DNA of 6,574 nt, taken from contig CANTEM010000066.1 of NCBI GenBank assembly GCA_947652805.1, positions 1 to 6,574 on the forward strand, given 5' to 3'. How positions within the stretch are numbered: position 1 is the stretch's first letter; each line of letters begins with the position of its first letter. Shown in pieces: positions 5,794 to 6,574 of this stretch. The notes beneath the pieces were generated by a model, which worked only from the letters and a program-made list of their open reading frames with translations, was not told where the DNA came from and ran no database searches. This DNA comes from an uncultured Clostridia bacterium. Its GTDB lineage: Bacteria > Bacillota > Clostridia > Oscillospirales > CAG-272. The position numbers and the translations under genes were made by a program.

Positions 5794-6574
5794 TTATTTC
5801 CGGGAAGCGTTTTTCCTGTATTTGTTCATCAGGATATACACTGCAATCAGCAGAACTATGGTGCCGCCGAGGATCAGATACATGACCGGCAGGGAAACCT
5901 TGTTGTCAAAAAAGTACAGATTGCAGTCGATGGAATCCTTGATACGTTCTACAATATCGGAGGGAATCCCCTGAGCTTCCATTTCAGCAAACGCGCCGCG
6001 CATTGCGTGGTTGCGGATCAACGAGGTTCCGTATGTACCCGGCAGGAAGCAGATCACACGCTGCACCCCTTCTGAAAACTGGGAAATGGGCATGTAAGCG
6101 CCGCAGATAAATCCGTATCCAGCGCTAACAATCGTTCCCACGGCGGAAATTTGCCCCTGGGAGGACAGGAAAAAATGGATAATGGAGGAAAGTGCCGTTC
6201 CAAACAATGTAAGCAGAAGGATATCGAGGAGCATTAGAACGACGTCTGCGGCAGACATAAACCAACCTACAGCGGCAACATAGGCGAGGCATATACCGCC
6301 GGCGGTCAGGCAAATGATCAGAGTGGAGAGCAGGGACGCGGTGTAATAGCTCAGTGCAAGGGCAGAGGCCTTCACTGGAGCAATGCGCAGATCCTTGATA
6401 GATCCGTTTGCACGATCCTGCACCATAAGCATATTGGAGCAAAATGCCACCGTTACGCAGGATACAGCGAGAATGGAAGAAATCAGCTGGCTGCCTACGC
6501 AGCCATCGATCAGACTTTCTGAAACCTGTAGGGTTTCTGGCAGAGAAAGGGCAAAGCTGTCATGATAGACCTTT
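5794..6574 (-). CDS. ABC-2 family transporter permease, C-terminal part (5' end outside window)
   Basis: The minus-strand frame is open from the window end to the TAA at 5796-5794, giving 259 visible residues, so the N-terminus lies outside. It is the membrane subunit of an ABC-2 type exporter, a family that with a separate ATPase moves drugs, lipids or polysaccharides out of the cell. Numbering visible residues from the window end, hydrophobic segments lie at about 20-42, 68-95, 108-130, 135-158 and 225-247. Between the first two is the cytoplasmic motif MVQDRANGSIKDLRIAPVK, whose VQDR...KD...P pattern is characteristic of ABC-2 permeases. A polar stretch of about 45 residues, containing one cysteine, precedes the last membrane helix, and the tail (NKYRKNASRK) is strongly basic, as expected for a cytoplasmic end. 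The GTG at 6450 is not the start, because membrane-segment sequence continues upstream of it. The partner ATPase is not in the window and the substrate cannot be predicted. Confidence 0.9.
   Translation of the reverse strand, partial: KVYHDSFALSLPETLQVSESLIDGCVGSQLISSILAVSCVTVAFCSNMLMVQDRANGSIKDLRIAPVKASALALSYYTASLLSTLIICLTAGGICLAYVAAVGWFMSAADVVLMLLDILLLTLFGTALSSIIHFFLSSQGQISAVGTIVSAGYGFICGAYMPISQFSEGVQRVICFLPGTYGTSLIRNHAMRGAFAEMEAQGIPSDIVERIKDSIDCNLYFFDNKVSLPVMYLILGGTIVLLIAVYILMNKYRKNASRK

Noticed and set aside
6448..6450. GTG at 6450 as the start of the permease
   Set aside because: The minus-strand frame remains open to the window end and the upstream codons continue the membrane helix, so the gene is simply cut by the window.
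1..6574. A defence system, mobile element, CRISPR array or other novel multi-gene system
   Set aside because: All long frames belong to a helicase, pheST, a phosphoribosyltransferase and a permease. There is no transposase, integrase, long terminal repeat, spaced repeat array or cluster of unknown genes. The DinG-type helicase alone is not evidence of a defence locus.

Overview
This is an ordinary housekeeping stretch, most likely from a low-to-mid-GC Firmicute of the class Clostridia. The reasons are a T-box riboswitch ahead of a phenylalanyl-tRNA synthetase operon, a PheS with the four-cysteine insert known from Bacillus subtilis PheS, Firmicute-style promoter and ribosome-binding sequences, and U-tract terminators. 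Family or genus cannot be fixed from the sequence alone.

Layout. Positions 1-1362 (+) hold the C-terminal part of a DinG/Rad3-type (XPD-like, superfamily 2) DNA helicase; its 5' end lies outside the window and its first ~45 bases look out of place. A sigma-A-type promoter starts 2 bp after the helicase stop. It is followed by a T-box leader (about 1399-1644) with a UUC (Phe) specifier, a TGGT acceptor-pairing bulge, and competing antiterminator and terminator hairpins. Next come pheS (1735-2748), pheT (2770-5184) and a small purine-type phosphoribosyltransferase (5195-5755), with gaps of only 21 and 10 bp, so they read as one operon. A perfect 15-bp hairpin with A and T tracts on its two sides (5758-5790) ends the operon and probably also ends the convergent gene on the minus strand. 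That gene (5794 to beyond 6574) is the C-terminal part of an ABC-2 family exporter permease.

How the parts work together. PheS and PheT form the alpha2-beta2 enzyme that charges tRNA-Phe. When uncharged tRNA-Phe accumulates it should bind the leader through its anticodon (GAA with UUC) and its 3' end (ACCA with UGGU), stabilise the antiterminator and let transcription continue through pheS, pheT and the phosphoribosyltransferase gene. The helicase has no hairpin terminator of its own before the T-box, so the leader terminator may also stop helicase read-through. The permease is an unrelated convergent unit.

I found no mobile element, CRISPR array, tRNA or rRNA gene, and no sign of a novel multi-gene system. 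The points most worth a second look are the phosphoribosyltransferase placed under tRNA-Phe control, the non-standard Stem I of the T-box, and the suspicious first 45 bases.
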